Of a DNA stretch of 23,124 nucleotides, positions 14,900 to 22,482 are shown piece by piece. A model generated the notes under the pieces. That model was not told where the DNA came from. It searched no databases and saw only the letters and a program-made list of their open reading frames with translations. The DNA lies in NCBI GenBank assembly GCA_023382135.1, contig JAMCQK010000107.1, positions 1 to 23,124 on the forward strand, given 5' to 3'. The position numbers and the translations under genes are program-made. Source of the stretch: Deinococcus sp. Its GTDB lineage: Bacteria > Deinococcota > Deinococci > Deinococcales > Thermaceae. Numbering within the stretch: position 1 is the first letter of the stretch; every line of letters begins with the position of its first letter.

Positions 14900-16489
14900 C
14901 TATTTTTTAGAGATGTCTTCGAACGACTCGGAACCCAAGGGGCTCGGCTCCCAGCCGCTGATGTTCTTGCGCTTGGCAAGCAGCGGCTGGGAGTGAACAA
15001 TCGGGACCCTGAGGGCTTCGGCGAAGGTAATCTCGTCGGCTTCCTGGTAGAGCTTGATGCGCTCGGCCACGTTGCTGGAGGTAGCAGCCTTGGTCAGAAT
15101 TTCGGAAAGGCGCTTGAGGTCAAGGCCCTTGCCAGAAGCATCGAACAGGTCGGCCATGGGCGGGGCGAAGTGCGGGTCGTAGAAGTTCTGTACGTCGCCG
15201 TAGTCACCGGTCCAGCCCAGCATATAGGCCTGGAAGCCGGGGGCCTTCTTACGGTCGGCCAGATAGGTGGCCCAGTCTTTGGTCTGAAGCTTTACCTTGA
15301 TGCCCACCGCGCTCAGGTCGGCGGCCATGGCTTCGGCAATTTCCTTAGCGGTGGGGAAGTAGGGCCTCGAGACCGGCATGTACCAGAGGTCCATCTCAAA
15401 ACCGTTAGGGTAGCCGGCTTCGGCCAGCAGCTGCTTGGCCTTGGCGGGGTTGAACTCGTAATCAGTGACTTTAGGCGACCAGGTAGACTTGAACGCCGAA
15501 GGCGCAAAGTGGCCGTTGGTTACGCCCAGGTTGCTCCAGAAGGCCTGCACAATAGCCTTCTTGTTGATGGCCATGGCGATGGCGTTGCGAACCTTGGAGT
15601 CGGACAGAGGTTTGTACGATGGGTTCAAGGCCAGGTAGCCGACGTTGAACGAGGGGCGGAAGACCGCATCCAGGTTCTTGTCGTTCTGCAGATCCTTCAG
15701 GCTTGCGGGCGGGATGTCGGTGGTGAGGTCAATGCTGCCTGCCTTGAGCTCGGCCAAGCGAGCCGCCGGGTCCTTGATGAAGCGGACCACCAGGGCATCT
15801 ACCCTGGGCAGACCCTTTTTCCAGAAGCTGCTGTTTTTGTCCAGGATAATCCTGTCACCCGGACGCCACTCCTTGAGCACAAAGGGGCCAGTGCCTACCG
15901 CGCCGCCCGAGGGCGTGCCGTACTTGGCGCCCGCCTTTTTGACTGCCGCCGGGCTGGCGATGCCGAAGTAGCCCGAACCTATGGCCGACGGGAAAGCGGG
16001 GAAGGGTGCGGAAAGGATAAATTTGATGGTGTACTTGTCCACCACCACAATATCCTTCAGAATCGAGGCCGCGTCGCCTTTGAAGCCACCAAACAGTTCG
16101 GACCAGATCTCGTAATTGGCGCCCGCCTGGATACGGCTTGGGTCCTTGGGGTCCCACCAGCGGTTGACGTTGAACTTTACCGCGTCGGCGTCAAAGTCGG
16201 TGCCGTCGTGAAACTTCACGCCCTTGCGCAGGCGGAAGGTCCAGGTCTTGCCGTCGGATGAAGCGAACCAACTGGTCGCAAGACCACCGATAGTGTCGGT
16301 GGAACCCGGCTTGAAGTCCACCAGGGTGTCCATAATCTGGCGCTGTACATAGATGGAGACGCCGTCGGTAATGTTGCCGGACTCCAGGCTCACCGGCTCG
16401 CCGTTATGCCCAAAGACCAAAGTCTTCTGAGCCAGGCTAAAACTGCCGAGCAGAGCCAGAGCCAAAACTCCCAGCCAACGATGCTTCAT
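14900..16489 (-). CDS. dppA: Family 5 peptide-binding protein of ABC importer
   Basis: The 529-aa exported protein binds peptides (or a related solute) outside the inner membrane and delivers them to DppBC. The signal peptide MKHRWLGVLALALLGSFSLA is probably cut before QKTLVFG; it has no lipobox Cys, so the protein is soluble or peripherally held. Family 5 landmarks are SWFASSDGKTWTFRLRKGVK, KFHDGTDFDADAVKFN, GTGPFVLKEW and YNPxKAKQLLAEAG-like sequence (here FNPAKAKQLLAEAGYP). The frame is open 16 codons further up to 16537, but that part covers the promoter. ATG 16489 has GGGAG 7 nt upstream and begins the signal peptide. A good promoter with a palindrome over the start of transcription indicates regulated expression. 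Confidence 0.93.
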   Translation of the reverse strand: MKHRWLGVLALALLGSFSLAQKTLVFGHNGEPVSLESGNITDGVSIYVQRQIMDTLVDFKPGSTDTIGGLATSWFASSDGKTWTFRLRKGVKFHDGTDFDADAVKFNVNRWWDPKDPSRIQAGANYEIWSELFGGFKGDAASILKDIVVVDKYTIKFILSAPFPAFPSAIGSGYFGIASPAAVKKAGAKYGTPSGGAVGTGPFVLKEWRPGDRIILDKNSSFWKKGLPRVDALVVRFIKDPAARLAELKAGSIDLTTDIPPASLKDLQNDKNLDAVFRPSFNVGYLALNPSYKPLSDSKVRNAIAMAINKKAIVQAFWSNLGVTNGHFAPSAFKSTWSPKVTDYEFNPAKAKQLLAEAGYPNGFEMDLWYMPVSRPYFPTAKEIAEAMAADLSAVGIKVKLQTKDWATYLADRKKAPGFQAYMLGWTGDYGDVQNFYDPHFAPPMADLFDASGKGLDLKRLSEILTKAATSSNVAERIKLYQEADEITFAEALRVPIVHSQPLLAKRKNISGWEPSPLGSESFEDISKK

Positions 16490-16506
16490 ACACACACTCC
16501 CTTCGT

Positions 16507-16556
16507 ACGTAGTGATTCCTACGTCAAAAGTATACACAGCGCGACGGGGTTAGCAA
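16507..16556 (-). promoter_or_regulatory. dppA promoter with 18-bp palindrome at the transcription start
   Basis: On the minus strand -35 TTGCTA (16551-16556) and -10 TATACT (16529-16534) are 16 nt apart. Just after the -10 lies ACGTAG-N6-CTACGT (16507-16524), a perfect dyad with a 6-nt centre, overlapping the expected transcription start at about 16522. A dimeric repressor bound there would block dppA. The regulator is unknown. Confidence 0.7.
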
Positions 16557-16612
16557 ACAGAGAGAATTGAGATTACTGGTTGAGCAGGTATTAGTACCCG
16601 TAATAATTCTCA

Positions 16613-16771
16613 TTAGTTATCTAGCTGGTGGGCATCGGTGATCAGCCAACCAGCGGGCAGACTTCCCGGTTTTTCAAGGTAAGGACGTAACGACTCTGCA
16701 AGGAAGCTCAGCGCCACAAGCAAGGAAAGGTCGGCCCAGACAACTTCCAGATGCGGTTCAAGGGGTGTCAT
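16613..16771 (-). CDS. Possible 52-aa small protein
   Basis: I do not recognise it. The ORF starts at ATG 16771 with an in-frame TAA immediately before it, so no longer form exists. It reads MTPLEPHLEVVWADLSLLVA and continues with a helix-like segment (LSFLAESLRPYLEKPGS) and a hydrophilic end. Composition is protein-like: alternating Leu/Val/Ala with charged residues and few Arg or Cys. Against it, no Shine-Dalgarno sequence and no -10 box at leaderless spacing are visible. It ends about 60 nt before the -35 of dppA. It could be a real small gene or the relic of a longer one. Confidence 0.35.
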   Translation of the reverse strand: MTPLEPHLEVVWADLSLLVALSFLAESLRPYLEKPGSLPAGWLITDAHQLDN

Positions 16772-16953
16772 TTAGGAGGCAGGCGCACAATGCTTCCAAG
16801 ATAAGGTCAATTTTGTGGTTGACGAAATTTCCTCAGGACCAATTGAATTCGCGCACGCCCAGGAACATTTACGCCAGAGCGCCTAAGTGTCTCCAGTCTA
16901 AGTTTGTCGAAAGGCTTGAAAAGCTGCGCCGTGTTCCTTGTTCCCTCTTGCCG

Positions 16954-16983
16954 GGTAAGTTTGACCGAAGGGTCAAACTTACC
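16954..16983. repeat. Perfect 13-bp hairpin (REP- or MITE-like element)
   Basis: GGTAAGTTTGACC and GGTCAAACTTACC are separated by the 4-nt loop GAAG. No T run follows on either strand, so it is not an intrinsic terminator. A related arm, TAAGTTTGTCGAAAGG, lies about 57 nt to the left at 16899-16914 in direct orientation. Three related arms in 85 nt suggest an intergenic repeat family. Confidence 0.6.
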
Positions 16984-17194
16984 ATGGAGATGCTTAGGCC
17001 AAGCTCCTCGTTTGTCTCACGCTTGAGCACGCTGGCAACCGACCGCCTTTTCGGCGCAACTACCAGGCAAAAAGGGGTGCGAATTTTCCTGTGCGCACAA
17101 AAAGTAGCCTGCCATTCAACAAAACCAGACCCGAGCGACCACCTGGATGCTCAGCCGCGGCACGGAAAAGGAGTAGCGGGTGAATGGGTTTGGC

Positions 17195-17911
17195 CTACTC
17201 TTCACCCAGATAAGCTTTCTGCACCTCAGGTTTTTGGGCAAGCTCCTTGGCATCCCCCTGCATAGTGAGTTCTCCCGTCTGCAAAACGTAGCCACGGTGG
17301 GCCACCTGGAGGGCCAGGCGGGCGTTTTGCTCTACGAGCAGTATGGTTTTGCCGGCTTTGTTCAAGCTCTGGATGGTCTCGAAGATAAAGTCCACCAGAA
17401 CCGGGGCCAGGCCCATGGAGGGCTCGTCCATCAGCAGGAGCTGCGGGTCCTGCATCAAGGCACGGCCAATGGCCAGCATCTGCTGCTCACCGCCGGAAAG
17501 CGTTCCGCCTTTTTGTGCCCGGCGCTCGTGCAGGCGGGGGAAAAGCTCGAAGGCCTTATTTTTACGCTCGAGGACTACCTTGGAGTTATTTTCCAGGTAG
17601 GCGCCAATCTCAAGGTTTTCTTCCACCGAGAGCCTGGGAAAAATTTTGCGGCCTTCGGGCACGTGGCCAATGCCTAGCCTGACAATCTGGTCTGGGGCCA
17701 TGCGCTGGATGGGCTTTCCTTGGAACAAGACTTCGCCGCGCCTGGCTTTAACCAGCCCGCTGATGGTTCGCAGGGTGGTGCTTTTGCCCGCGCCGTTGGC
17801 ACCGATGAGCGTGACGATCTCTCCCTGGCGGACCTCGAGGCCTACCCCCTTCAAGGCATGGATATGCCCGTAGTAGGTGTGTACCTCTTTGAGTTCCAGC
17901 ACCGCGCTCAT
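17195..17911 (-). CDS. livF: Branched-chain amino acid ABC importer ATPase LivF
   Basis: The 238-aa cytoplasmic ATPase powers the LIV importer together with LivG. Motifs are Walker A GANGAGKS (37-44), LivF-type Q-loop region GHVPEGRKIFPRLSVEENL, signature LSGGEQ (138-143), Walker B LLLMDEP with Glu163, and LLVEQN where most ATPases have the H-loop His. That VEQN is normal for LivF. The length matches the family. The ATG overlaps the livG stop as ATGA (17908-17911), so translation is coupled. It is the last gene of livHMGF; no clear intrinsic terminator follows. Confidence 0.96.
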   Translation of the reverse strand: MSAVLELKEVHTYYGHIHALKGVGLEVRQGEIVTLIGANGAGKSTTLRTISGLVKARRGEVLFQGKPIQRMAPDQIVRLGIGHVPEGRKIFPRLSVEENLEIGAYLENNSKVVLERKNKAFELFPRLHERRAQKGGTLSGGEQQMLAIGRALMQDPQLLLMDEPSMGLAPVLVDFIFETIQSLNKAGKTILLVEQNARLALQVAHRGYVLQTGELTMQGDAKELAQKPEVQKAYLGEE

Positions 17912-18690
17912 GCCGTCCCTCCCGCCGCCCCTTTACCCAGATACGCCTCTATTACTTGCGGGTTGCTGCGGATATCCGCCGGGCTGCCTTCGGCAATCTT
18001 GCTGCCATACTCCAGCACCGCAATCTGCTCCGAGATGCTCATCACCATTCGCATGTCGTGTTCAATCAGCACGATGGTTATTCCCAAGTCGTCCCGCAAT
18101 CTGCGAATCAAAGCTTTTAGTTCTTCCGTTTCCTGCGGGTTCATCCCCGCCGCCGGCTCGTCCAAAAAGAGCAGCTTGGGTTCCAGCGCCAGCGCCCTGG
18201 CAATCTCCAGCCGCCGCTGCTCACCATAGGGCAGGTTGCGCGCCAGCTCGCCTGAGCGGCGCCCCAGGCCCATATATCCTAGAAGCTCCACCGCACGCTG
18301 GTTGGCTTTTTTCTCCGCCCGGTAAAAGCGCGGGGTGCGCAAAAGTGAATCGAAGTAGGAGGCGTGCGTATGTATGTGGTGCCCCACCAAGACGTTTTCC
18401 AGCACCGTCATGGCACCAAAAAGCCGGATGTTCTGGAAGGTGCGGCCAATGCCCATTGCGGCCACCCGGTCCGGCGAAAGCCCGGTGATGGGCTGGCCCA
18501 TGAACATTACCTGGCCGGCATCCGGCTTGTACACGCCGGTAATCAGGTTGAAGAAGGTGGTTTTGCCCGCGCCATTGGGACCAATTACCGAGAAAATCTG
18601 CTTGGGGGCCACGGACATGGCCACCTCGTTGACCGCTACCAAGCCACCAAAGCGCTTGGTGATGTTTTGGACCTCGAGCACGGCGCTCAT
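17908..18690 (-). CDS. livG: Branched-chain amino acid ABC importer ATPase LivG
   Basis: The 260-aa ATPase has Walker A GPNGAGKT (37-44), the LivG Q-loop segment GIGRTFQNIRLFGAMTVLENV, signature LPYGEQ (153-158), Walker B LLFLDEP with Glu178, and H-loop His211 (VLIEHDM). The frame is open far upstream to 19104, but that part lies inside livM in another frame. The true start, ATG 18690, overlaps the livM stop as ATGA (18687-18690) and has GGAGAAGGA just before it. LivG and LivF form the ATPase pair on LivHM. The sibling ATPases share the same first six residues (MSAVLE), as expected of paralogues. Confidence 0.96.
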   Translation of the reverse strand: MSAVLEVQNITKRFGGLVAVNEVAMSVAPKQIFSVIGPNGAGKTTFFNLITGVYKPDAGQVMFMGQPITGLSPDRVAAMGIGRTFQNIRLFGAMTVLENVLVGHHIHTHASYFDSLLRTPRFYRAEKKANQRAVELLGYMGLGRRSGELARNLPYGEQRRLEIARALALEPKLLFLDEPAAGMNPQETEELKALIRRLRDDLGITIVLIEHDMRMVMSISEQIAVLEYGSKIAEGSPADIRSNPQVIEAYLGKGAAGGTA

Positions 18691-20126
18691 TCCTTCTCCA
18701 GTTCCAGCCGGTGGCGTTTTTCCGGTATCAGCCCTTCGGGCCTGAAGATCATCATCAAGATCAAGATCAGGCCAAAGACTAGCCGTTCGTACTTGGCGGG
18801 TTCGAGCTGGCTCGGCAAGTTGGCGAAGTTGTAACCCAGGAAAGTTACCCCTGCCTGGCGCATGTCGTTCAAGTAGTCCGACAGGTTTTTCAGGATGTCC
18901 AGGTTCAAAAGCGTCACTGCCGCTGCGCCCACCACCGCCCCGCCAATGGACCCCATGCCCCCCAGAATCACCATGGCAAGAAAGAAAATCGACTGCACCA
19001 GGGTGAAAGACTCCGGGTTCACAAAGGTCTGCTTTGCGGCATACACCGCACCCATGGTGCCGGAGAAGGCGGCCCCGGTGGCAAAGGCCAGCAGCTTGGT
19101 CCACAAGAGCGGGATGCCCATGGTCTTGGCGGCAACCTCATCCTCGCGGATAGCCACCCAGGCCCTGCCAAAACGGGAATTGGAAAGACGCACATTTACA
19201 ATGATCACAATCCCAATCACCACCAAGACCAAAAGATAGAAGAACAGGTTGTAGGTCATCGCCGCATCTAGCGGCCTGCCATATACCTTCTCGACACCCA
19301 AGAAATTCGTGAAACTATTGAGCCAGTCGACCGAGGGCCGGTGCACCGGGGTAATGCCCTGCGGGCCATTGGTAATGTTTAGTGGATGGTCCAGATTATT
19401 AGCCAGCACCCGCACCACTTCTCCAAGCCCCAAGGTGACAATCGCTAAGTAATCTCCTCTAAGCCGCAAAGCTGGAAGACCAATGAGCACCCCGGTAATG
19501 GCAGCTGTGATAATGGCGATCCCAATGAACAAGTAGAGCAGGTTGCCATCCAGGCCGCTGACGGGGAACCAGTGGATAAATTTTGATGCTTGCGACTGGT
19601 ATTTACCGTCCGGGTCGCCCGAGCCAAAAATTCCCCAGGTGTAAGCCCCAATAGCAAAGAAAGCCGCAAAGCCAAGATCCAAAAGGCCCGCAAGTCCCAC
19701 CACTACGTTCAGGCCCAGCGCCAGGGCAGCGAAGATACCCACCTGGATGCCAAGCTCGAACAAGAACGGGTTGGAGAAGCCTACCAGGGGGACAGATACA
19801 AAAAGAATGGATACTGAGAGGAGCAACTTAATCCAGCGCGGTATCGGCTGTAGCAGCGATGACAGCAGTACAGCAAGCAGGCCATAGAAAGCGGGGTTGA
19901 AAAACACCAGGTTCAGGGCGGGCTCGCGCCGTAAGACCAAGGTGAACAAGAAGGTCAAGGCAACAAAGGTCAGGCTCTGAACTGCGCGCGGGACGCCACG
20001 TAAAGTCACCGCGAGCCCCGTGGCAACCAAGAGCAACAGGCTGGCCAAGGCATTGTCCGGGGCAAGCAACGACCAGGCCCCGCCAATGGCCGCGACCAAG
20101 ACCACAACCAAGGCATTGGTGTTCAT
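18687..20126 (-). CDS. livM: Branched-chain amino acid ABC importer permease LivM
   Basis: The 479-aa inner-membrane permease has the LivM core from about residue 130: ALGLNVVVGLAGLLDLGFAA, then GDYLAIVTLGLGEVVRV, the EAA-like loop SNSRFGRAWVAIREDEVAAK, and GGMGSIGGAVVGAA. The first 120 or so residues add several hydrophobic helices, comparable to but longer than the extension of Escherichia coli LivM (425 aa). The C-terminus FRPEGLIPEK is typical. It forms the channel with LivH. The ATG overlaps the livH stop as ATGA (20123-20126) and the stop overlaps livG in the same way. One internal loop (about 170-195, GDPDGKYQSQASKF) is longer than usual and probably periplasmic. Confidence 0.95.
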   Translation of the reverse strand: MNTNALVVVLVAAIGGAWSLLAPDNALASLLLLVATGLAVTLRGVPRAVQSLTFVALTFLFTLVLRREPALNLVFFNPAFYGLLAVLLSSLLQPIPRWIKLLLSVSILFVSVPLVGFSNPFLFELGIQVGIFAALALGLNVVVGLAGLLDLGFAAFFAIGAYTWGIFGSGDPDGKYQSQASKFIHWFPVSGLDGNLLYLFIGIAIITAAITGVLIGLPALRLRGDYLAIVTLGLGEVVRVLANNLDHPLNITNGPQGITPVHRPSVDWLNSFTNFLGVEKVYGRPLDAAMTYNLFFYLLVLVVIGIVIIVNVRLSNSRFGRAWVAIREDEVAAKTMGIPLLWTKLLAFATGAAFSGTMGAVYAAKQTFVNPESFTLVQSIFFLAMVILGGMGSIGGAVVGAAAVTLLNLDILKNLSDYLNDMRQAGVTFLGYNFANLPSQLEPAKYERLVFGLILILMMIFRPEGLIPEKRHRLELEKE

Positions 20127-21103
20127 ACCTTTTCCCCCACGTTCTGGCCAAGCAAGCCTTGCGGTCTAAACAACAAGATCAGGATCAGTGTCAGGAAGGC
20201 AAGCACACTGGCGTATTCGCTGCCAAAGTTGCCCGCGGTCAGAAAGCTCAAGTAAGTCCCGCCCACGGTTTCAAGTTGTCCGAGCACCAGCCCCCCGAGC
20301 ACCGCGCCGGGAATGTTGCCGATCCCCCCGAGCACCGCCGCCGTGAAAGCTTTGATGCCCGGCAGAAAACCCGAATAGGGTGAAATGACCGTGTACATCA
20401 ATCCGAACAGGACCCCCGCGACCCCGCCAAGGCTTCCGCCAATCAAGAAGGTGCGGGAGATGATGGCGTCCGGATTAATGCCCATCAGCGCCGCGGTGTT
20501 CATGTCCTGGGCCACCGCGCGGATAGCGCGGCCCAGCTTGGTGTGGTTCACCAGGTAGTTGAGACCCAGAAGCATGAGCACCGCTATCACAATCACCAGA
20601 ATGGCTTTGGTCTGAATGGTCATCCCGAGGGGCAGGAAGAAGGTTTTTTCTAGGAGCGGGTAGGTGGGGTATCGCAGGAAGAACTCATTGTGCCATAGGG
20701 CCTCAATCGCGCGTACCAAATCTTGCAGCAGGAAAGAGACCCCAATGGCGGTAATGAGTGGAACAAGCCGGTTGATGGTGCCGCGTTTGCGTAAAGGGCG
20801 GTAGGCCAGGCGCTCCACCAGTACCGCCACCAGGCCAGCGACCCCCCCACCCACCACCAGGGCCAGGAACAACAAGAGAAAAGGGTTGTGGACTTCCAGG
20901 CCTTTGCCGTTACTGAGGTAACGGAAGACCTCGAGGCCCGCCACCCCGCCAATCATGAAAATTTCCGAGTGGGCAAAGTTGATAAGCTCCAGCACGCCAT
21001 AGACCATGGTGTAGCCCAGCGCAATCATGGCGTATACAAAGCCCAGCAAAAGCCCCTCCAGCAGGGTCTGGGGAAGGATAGACCAAAGGTCAGCTAACGA
21101 CAA
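20123..21103 (-). CDS. livH: Branched-chain amino acid ABC importer permease LivH
   Basis: The 326-aa permease has the LivH hallmarks: LLLGFVYAMIALGYTMVYGV, LINFAHSEIFMIGG, the EAA-like loop GRAIRAVAQDMNTAALMGIN, and FTAAVLGGIGNIPGAVLGGL. It starts with TTG (21103), fixed by a strong Shine-Dalgarno sequence GGAGGT 5 nt upstream (minus-strand GGAGGTAAGGTTTG). A TTG start after such a strong site keeps the usual protein length and may limit expression. It opens livHMGF, separated from livK by 194 nt containing a terminator, a separate -10 and a leader hairpin. The permeases and ATPases are therefore probably made at lower, separately set levels than the binding protein. Confidence 0.95.
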   Translation of the reverse strand: MSLADLWSILPQTLLEGLLLGFVYAMIALGYTMVYGVLELINFAHSEIFMIGGVAGLEVFRYLSNGKGLEVHNPFLLLFLALVVGGGVAGLVAVLVERLAYRPLRKRGTINRLVPLITAIGVSFLLQDLVRAIEALWHNEFFLRYPTYPLLEKTFFLPLGMTIQTKAILVIVIAVLMLLGLNYLVNHTKLGRAIRAVAQDMNTAALMGINPDAIISRTFLIGGSLGGVAGVLFGLMYTVISPYSGFLPGIKAFTAAVLGGIGNIPGAVLGGLVLGQLETVGGTYLSFLTAGNFGSEYASVLAFLTLILILLFRPQGLLGQNVGEKV

Positions 21104-21148
21104 ACCTTACCTCCATATTTTTTTCTCCGCATTCAAGCGTAGACTACC

Positions 21149-21192
21149 AGCTATGAACACCAAAGGTGTCCTAGATAGCTTTCGAGAGTATA
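21149..21192 (-). promoter_or_regulatory. livH promoter -10 and structured 5' leader
   Basis: A minus-strand -10 TATACT (21187-21192) is followed within 7 nt by a hairpin at 21149-21180: AGCTAT, a 3-nt bulge, GGACACC, loop TTT, GGTGTTC, ATAGCT. The stem has 13 pairs, one of which is G-U in the minus-strand RNA and a mismatch on the other strand. The -35 is not clear. The hairpin sits at the 5' end of the roughly 78-nt livH leader and could protect the RNA or regulate translation. Confidence 0.5.
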
Positions 21193-21250
21193 CCGGGTTC
21201 CAGGGGGGAGAGACAGATTGAGCACAGAATAAAGGCTCTTGCGTCAGGAC

Positions 21251-21282
21251 AGCAAATAAAAGGTGGCCCGGAGGCCACCTTT
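21251..21282 (-). terminator. Intrinsic terminator after livK
   Basis: On the minus strand AAAGGTGGCC and GGCCACCTTT form a perfect 10-bp stem with a 4-nt loop (21259-21282), followed by the T-rich TATTTGCT. It starts 15 nt after the livK stop. Read-through may feed livHMGF. Confidence 0.88.
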
Positions 21283-21297
21283 CGTGTGAAGTCTGGG

Positions 21298-22452
21298 TTA
21301 CCTCTTGGGCGGGGCGAACTGAATGACCTTCTGCACGACGCCGGGGTAGGAGTCAGTCTTCATGTAGAAGACATAGTAGTCGGAAAGCGTGCGGTCGCCC
21401 TTGTTGTCGAACTCAATGCGGCCAGTCAGGCCATCCATCTTAACCTCACGCACGGCCTTGGAAACCGCCTCGCGGGTGGGCTTCTTGCCGCCGTTCGCCT
21501 TGATGGCGGCCTCGAGGGCGGAGAGGAGCACGTTGGCCGCGTCGTAGGCGTAGATGGAGTAGGACTCCACATTCTTGCCGAACTTGGCCTTGTAGTTCTT
21601 GGCGAAGGCCGCGGCCTTGGGGAACAGGTCGGCGGGGCCGGCGGTGGAGGTGTACAGCGAACCAATGGCCGCCTTGCCCGCTATGCGGACAAAGTCGGAG
21701 GAGTCGAGCCCGTCGCCGCCCATGAAGGTCGCTACCACGCCGCGCTCACGCATCTGTTTGAGGAGCACGCCACCCTTGTCGTAGATGCCGCCGTAGTAGA
21801 CCAGGTCTGGCTTGAGCGCCCGCATCTGGAGAATGAGCGGTTGGAAGTTAGAGGCTTCCTCGGTGCCCACAAAGGCCACCACTGAGGAGCCCAGTTCCTT
21901 GGCGCGGGCGGCAAAGGCCTCGGCCAAACCCTGGCCGTAAGCGGTTTTGTCGTGGATCACGAAGAGACGCTTCTTCTTCAGGGTCTTGACCGCGTAATCG
22001 GCGCCTACCGGGCCCTGTACGTCGTCGCGTCCGCAGATGCGGTTCACGTTCAGGTAGCCGCGGTCGGTCACACGCGGGTTGGTGTTCGCGGGGGAGACCA
22101 TTGCCAGATTGGTTTCCTTGTAAACCTCGGAGGAGGGGATAGCCACACCCGAGTTCAGGTGGCCCACCACGCCCAGCAGGTCGGGGTCGTTCACGATGCG
22201 CTTGGCAACCGCTACGCCCACGTCCGGGGTGGCCTGGTCGTCCTGAGGGGTGAGCTGCAGATCAAAGCCCATCGCCTTGAACTTGGCCTGGGCCTCTTCA
22301 ATAGCCAGCTGGGCGCCCAATTTAATGGCCTCGCCTAGCACGGCCTGTCCGCCTGAAAGCGGGGAGACCGTGGCAATCTTGATCACGTTCGACTGCGCCG
22401 AAGCGATCCCAAGCGCCAACATACCGATAACTACCAACAAAGTTTTCCTCAT
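21298..22452 (-). CDS. livK: Branched-chain amino acid ABC importer binding protein LivK
   Basis: The 384-aa exported protein has the signal peptide MRKTLLVVIGMLALGIASA, probably cut before QSNVIKIA, and the periplasmic-binding type 1 fold: IATVSPLSGGQAVLGEAIKL, VVGHLNSGVAIPSSEVY, VSPANTNPRVTD and VIHDKTAYGQGLAEAF are family landmarks. It captures leucine, isoleucine and valine or a related amino acid or amide for LivHMGF; substrate range cannot be read from sequence. The open frame continues to 22611, but it then crosses the promoter and the glnA end. ATG 22452 has GGAGGAT 5-6 nt upstream and starts the signal peptide. It is transcribed from a near-consensus promoter directly downstream of glnA and ends in a terminator. 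Confidence 0.95.
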   Translation of the reverse strand: MRKTLLVVIGMLALGIASAQSNVIKIATVSPLSGGQAVLGEAIKLGAQLAIEEAQAKFKAMGFDLQLTPQDDQATPDVGVAVAKRIVNDPDLLGVVGHLNSGVAIPSSEVYKETNLAMVSPANTNPRVTDRGYLNVNRICGRDDVQGPVGADYAVKTLKKKRLFVIHDKTAYGQGLAEAFAARAKELGSSVVAFVGTEEASNFQPLILQMRALKPDLVYYGGIYDKGGVLLKQMRERGVVATFMGGDGLDSSDFVRIAGKAAIGSLYTSTAGPADLFPKAAAFAKNYKAKFGKNVESYSIYAYDAANVLLSALEAAIKANGGKKPTREAVSKAVREVKMDGLTGRIEFDNKGDRTLSDYYVFYMKTDSYPGVVQKVIQFAPPKR

Positions 22453-22482
22453 GTTTATCCTCCATGCCTGGTGCTGGTTCAT

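Larger units (their letters stand above)
16557..17194. other. Mostly gene-free region between livF and dppA
   Basis: About 640 nt without a gene I would call firmly. It contains a 52-aa minus-strand ORF (16613-16771), a perfect 13-bp hairpin (16954-16983) with a third partial copy of its arm at 16899-16914, and an AT-rich nested dyad (GAGAATT at 16562-16568 with AATTCTC at 16605-16611; ATTAC with GTAAT inside it). A plus-strand open frame of 166 codons (16765-17265) is rejected because it runs into livF antisense and lacks protein-like composition. No terminator with a T run follows livF. Confidence 0.5.

Noticed and set aside
14993..16261. Plus-strand open frame of 422 codons
   Set aside because: It is wholly antisense to dppA, which has clear family motifs, signal peptide, promoter and ribosome binding site.
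16490..16537. N-terminal extension of dppA
   Set aside because: It would translate the operator and -10 region, and the extra residues do not form part of the signal peptide.
16601..16620. Fur-box-like AT-rich sequence upstream of dppA
   Set aside because: Only one half resembles the consensus, the position is upstream of the -35, and no iron-related gene is nearby.
16765..17265. Plus-strand open frame of 166 codons
   Set aside because: It has no ribosome binding site, an atypical composition, reads through a perfect hairpin and ends inside livF antisense.
18691..19104. Long N-terminal extension of livG
   Set aside because: It lies inside livM in another frame; the ATGA overlap and ribosome binding site fix the start at 18690.
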